Below, piece after piece: positions 7,284 through 9,649 of a DNA stretch of 9,649 nt. Every line of letters starts with the position of its first letter. The first letter of the stretch is position 1. The DNA comes from an uncultured Bacteroidales bacterium (GTDB taxonomy: Bacteria; Bacteroidota; Bacteroidia; Bacteroidales; UBA932), in assembly GCA_946184255.1 (NCBI GenBank), contig CAMHFA010000025.1, forward strand, positions 1 through 9,649, written 5' to 3'. The position numbers and the translations under genes were made by a program. A model generated the notes under the pieces. It searched no databases and was not told the DNA's origin. It saw only the letters and a program-made list of their open reading frames with translations.

Positions 7284-7304
7284 TACATGATAACACTGAT
7301 TGCC

Positions 7305-8405
7305 ATGAGAATCCACTCCTTCCTTACATGCCTGATCGTCTTTATTCTGGCCATCCCTTCAAATGCACAGGAATCCGGCTATCCCAGCGCCGAAGATCAT
7401 TTTGACGCCTTGTTCGCCCATGCTGACGGACGCTATGCCTGGCGGGACTGGAATGGTAGTTTCCGCAAATGGCAGAAACAGTTCAGGATCGAACTGGAGG
7501 AGACTCTCGGGGTCACCAGGATGAAAAAGGATCTCCGAGATTTCAAGCCTGAGGCCTTCCGGATAGACAGCGAGGACATGGGATCCTACCTCCGCGAACG
7601 CTGGGAGATCCGCACCGAACCGGATGTGCTGCTTCCCATCATGATCCTGATACCTAAAAAAGTGGAAGGTACGACTGGTTTGATGATAACGCCTCACGGT
7701 CATTCTAAGAACACTGAACTGTATGCCGGGGTTTATTGGAACGATGAAGACCGGTCCCTGGCCGAGGATGGAGAAAGGAATATAGCCCTTCAGGCCGTTC
7801 AAGAGGGGTTTGTTGCAATTGCCCCGACTGCCCGTGCCTTCGGGAAGACCCGTACCGCCCCGGATCTCGCCTCGGATGCCACCTCTTCCTGCCATGACTA
7901 CATGCTCCGTGACCTTCTGGTCGGCCGTACCCCTGTGGGCGAAAGGGTCTGGGACATCATGAAGATTATTGACTGGTCGTTGGAGAACCTGCCCGTCAAT
8001 CCGGGGAAGATAGTAGTCTCTGGTCATTCGGGAGGAGGAACTGCAACATTGTATGCCGGTGCAGTTGACACCAGGATCGCAGTCTGCATCCCTTCCGGAG
8101 CCTTCTCTTCCTACGAGAAGAGCATAGGCACAATCCGCCATTGCGAATGCAACTATCTCCCTGGGATGCTGAACCTTGGGAATATGGGTGATGTCGCAGG
8201 ACTTGTCGCGGGGCGTCATCTGTGTATAATCCAAGGCAAGGATGACGGCATTTTCCCTGTTGACGGGGCACGTGAGGAATTTACCAAAACAGAAGAGATA
8301 TTCAAGGCGGCAGGCAAGGGCTCCTGCAGGCTGGCTGTAGGGAACGGAGGCCACCGTTACTACAAGGATCCGGCTTGGAAATTCATCCATGAATGCCTGG
8401 ATTAG
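7305..8405 (+). CDS. Exported alpha/beta hydrolase (acetyl-xylan-esterase/dienelactone-hydrolase type)
   Basis: The chosen start gives 366 residues with a good signal peptide (MRIHSFLTCLIVFILAIPSNA, cleavage likely after A21), so the mature enzyme should be periplasmic or secreted. The hydrolase signatures are clear: an oxyanion-side HGH at 131-133, nucleophile elbow G-H-S242-G-G in VSGHSGGGTA, a likely acid at D313 or D314 in GKDDGIFPV, and the catalytic histidine H350 in GNGGHRYY. The segment GDVAGLVAGRHLCIIQGKDDGIFPVDGAREEF resembles secreted esterases that deacetylate plant polysaccharides or related substrates. The substrate cannot be read from the sequence, and no polysaccharide-utilisation genes are adjacent. 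The mature domain holds six cysteines (196, 261, 280, 282, 307, 341 and 364 make seven with the C-terminal one), so disulfides are possible. ATG 7287 is an alternative start, but it lies before the predicted transcription start. No ribosome site is visible. Confidence 0.85.
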   Translation: MRIHSFLTCLIVFILAIPSNAQESGYPSAEDHFDALFAHADGRYAWRDWNGSFRKWQKQFRIELEETLGVTRMKKDLRDFKPEAFRIDSEDMGSYLRERWEIRTEPDVLLPIMILIPKKVEGTTGLMITPHGHSKNTELYAGVYWNDEDRSLAEDGERNIALQAVQEGFVAIAPTARAFGKTRTAPDLASDATSSCHDYMLRDLLVGRTPVGERVWDIMKIIDWSLENLPVNPGKIVVSGHSGGGTATLYAGAVDTRIAVCIPSGAFSSYEKSIGTIRHCECNYLPGMLNLGNMGDVAGLVAGRHLCIIQGKDDGIFPVDGAREEFTKTEEIFKAAGKGSCRLAVGNGGHRYYKDPAWKFIHECLD

Positions 8406-8519
8406 CCTCTGGCATTCCATAAAGAAGATATTTCTGTTTTTTATTATTGTTTTTCCGTTTTTGAGCGCTGACTTCCGGTGGGACAGGGCATATTTGAGGC
8501 ATCTTAACGCACTTGAACT
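8406..8519 (+). other. AT-rich intergenic region before yifB
   Basis: This gap holds no gene. Its first half is T-rich (8431-8463), with a weak AGAA-GATAT-TTCT hairpin at 8423-8435 followed by a T run, which could end hydrolase transcription only poorly. CATATTTG at 8489-8496 is one base off the TAnnTTTG -7 consensus and would place a transcription start about 15-20 bases before the yifB ATG. A TTTG at 8460-8463 lies upstream but about 25 bases away, longer than the usual spacing. A yifB promoter here is plausible but not demonstrated. Confidence 0.35.
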
Positions 8520-9649
8520 ATGCTCGTCAATGTCATGGCCGCAAAATGCATCGGCATAGAAGCGGTACCTGTCACAGTGGAGGTTGACATAACCCAGGGA
8601 ATAGGGATCCATCTCGTCGGAATGGCAGATGTCGCAGTCAAGGAGAGCCTCCTCCGCACTGTAACTGCCCTTCAGACTCTCGGTTTCCATATTCCAGGAA
8701 AGAAGATAGTGATCAACCTCGCCCCTGCTGACATGCACAAGAACGGAGGAGGATATGACCTGCCGATAGCTTTGGGAATAATCGCAGCCTCCGGCCAGAA
8801 GGAACTTCCGGGTATAGTTAAATACCTGATCATGGGGGAGTTGGGACTGGACGGATCGGTGCGGGAAGTGCCGGGAGCTCTTCCATTCGCGGACCTCGCT
8901 GCCAGCATGGGAAAGGTTGGCTGCATCCTGCCTGTCAGGTCAGCCTTGGAAGCGACTGAGTGCGGCGGACTGTCCATTTTTGGCGTGGAGACATTCATGG
9001 ACGTGCTCCGGATCCTGGAGGAACAGAAGGACAGCAGCGACCTTCTGGTCTGGAATACACGGCTCTACCACAAGCTTGTCCGCAATGCCTCCAGGAAGAA
9101 GGAGCAGGCTGCTTCCGAAGTCCCGGATTTCTCGGATATCATAGGCCAGGAAGGGGCCAAGAGGGGGCTCGAGATAGCAGCTGCGGGTGGGCACAACGTA
9201 ATGATGGTCGGTCCACCGGGAAGCGGGAAAAGCACACTGGCGAAGGCCATGCCTGGAATCCTGCCGCCGATGAACACGGACGAATCCATAGTGACCAGCA
9301 AGATCTATTCGGTGGCGGGGATGAAGGGCTCGCGGATAGGCTTGATCCGTACGAGGCCATTCAGGGCGCCTCATTACAGTGCATCACTTCCGGCAATCGT
9401 TGGTGGAGGAGCCGGACAGGACATAAGGCCAGGGGAAGTAACCCTGGCCCAGAACGGGATACTTTTCCTCGATGAATTCGGCCAGATGCCCAAATCGGTA
9501 CTGGAGGCCCTTCGGGGGCCTATGGAGGATAGGAAAGTGACAATCTCCAGGCTTCGTTCGAAGCTTGAATATCCAGCTTCATTCATGCTGGTAGCGGCAT
9601 CGAACCCTTGTCCGTGCGGGTATTATGGTACCGGAGACAGGTGCCGGTG
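8520..9649 (+). CDS. yifB: YifB/ComM-type Mg-chelatase-like AAA+ ATPase, 5' part (runs off window)
   Basis: The frame is open from ATG 8520 to the window end, giving 376 codons of a protein usually near 510 residues, so it is truncated only by the window. The N-terminal ChlI-like domain (about 1-165) has the typical MLVNVMAAKCIGIEA start, HLVGMADVAVKES and KIVINLAPAD with GYDLPIALG. The AAA+ core follows: IIGQEGAKRGLEIAAAGGHN, Walker A GPPGSGKST at 231-239, Walker B ILFLDE at 314-319 and VAASNPCPCGYYG at 358-370. ComM, the characterised homologue, is a hexameric helicase promoting branch migration during integration of DNA taken up by transformation. Many non-competent bacteria also carry it, where its role is unclear. 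The usual FRAPHHTIS motif reads FRAPHYSAS here. No ribosome site precedes the ATG, which is common in Bacteroidota. ATG 8535 is a less likely start. Confidence 0.9.
   Translation, partial: MLVNVMAAKCIGIEAVPVTVEVDITQGIGIHLVGMADVAVKESLLRTVTALQTLGFHIPGKKIVINLAPADMHKNGGGYDLPIALGIIAASGQKELPGIVKYLIMGELGLDGSVREVPGALPFADLAASMGKVGCILPVRSALEATECGGLSIFGVETFMDVLRILEEQKDSSDLLVWNTRLYHKLVRNASRKKEQAASEVPDFSDIIGQEGAKRGLEIAAAGGHNVMMVGPPGSGKSTLAKAMPGILPPMNTDESIVTSKIYSVAGMKGSRIGLIRTRPFRAPHYSASLPAIVGGGAGQDIRPGEVTLAQNGILFLDEFGQMPKSVLEALRGPMEDRKVTISRLRSKLEYPASFMLVAASNPCPCGYYGTGDRCR

Noticed and set aside
7206..7304. Upstream extension of the hydrolase to the first in-frame ATG
   Set aside because: It would overlap the kinase start and both promoter boxes and would bury the signal peptide behind 33 extra residues.
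8423..8445. Hairpin plus T-run after the hydrolase as an intrinsic terminator
   Set aside because: The stem is only four mostly A-U pairs (AGAA/TTCT), too weak to call a terminator; noted only within the intergenic entry.
7359..8738. Long (459-codon) minus-strand open frame opposite the hydrolase and the start of yifB
   Set aside because: It lies antisense to two genes with clear family motifs, crosses their intergenic region, and its translation shows no domain, signal or composition of a real protein.
8960..9475. Plus-strand 171-codon frame inside yifB
   Set aside because: It is out of frame with the conserved AAA+ motifs (Walker A and B, NPCPCG), which are all in the frame starting at 8520.

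Overview
The window looks like the chromosome of a Bacteroidota member, most likely an anaerobic Bacteroidales. The grounds are a Bat (BatA/B/C/D/E) membrane cluster in its usual order, a nucleoside kinase fused to a threonyl-tRNA-synthetase-like N-terminus, TAnnTTTG-type -7 promoter boxes, and few strong Shine-Dalgarno sites. Coding sequence is mid-GC, with arginine often written AGG and glycine often GGA. The genus cannot be named from this sequence.

Layout: (1) Bases 1-90 are a short flank, probably the tail of the preceding gene of the same operon. (2) Bases 91-5525, plus strand, hold a tightly packed Bat operon. batA and batB are von Willebrand factor A proteins anchored in the inner membrane, batC is a periplasmic TPR protein with a Gln/Asp/Asn repeat tail, and a 909-residue gene joins BatD and BatE in one reading frame. 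batA/batB and batB/batC overlap by ATGA, and the BatD-BatE gene starts 7 bp after batC. (3) Bases 5528-7249, minus strand, encode a nucleoside (uridine-type) kinase with TGS and ThrRS-editing-like domains. It converges on the Bat operon with 2 bp between stop codons. (4) A 55-bp divergent intergenic region carries two oppositely oriented -7-like boxes. (5) Bases 7305-8405, plus strand, encode an exported alpha/beta hydrolase of the acetyl-xylan-esterase/dienelactone-hydrolase type. (6) A 114-bp AT-rich gap is followed by the 5' 376 codons of a YifB/ComM-type Mg-chelatase-like AAA+ ATPase, which runs off the window end.

Functionally, the Bat proteins are expected to form an envelope complex: two MIDAS-containing VWA domains, TPR and SH3 modules, and a beta-rich BatD ectodomain, usually driven by a MoxR ATPase encoded upstream and outside this window. 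The aerotolerance role that named the family is disputed. The kinase, hydrolase and YifB genes are separate units with no evident link to Bat.

Most of the window is ordinary core genome. The points most worth a second look are the BatD-BatE fusion, which keeps an intact signal-peptide-like segment at the junction, and the ThrRS-like editing domain of the kinase, in which all four expected metal-site residues appear replaced. I found no mobile element, CRISPR array, RNA gene or clearly new system.
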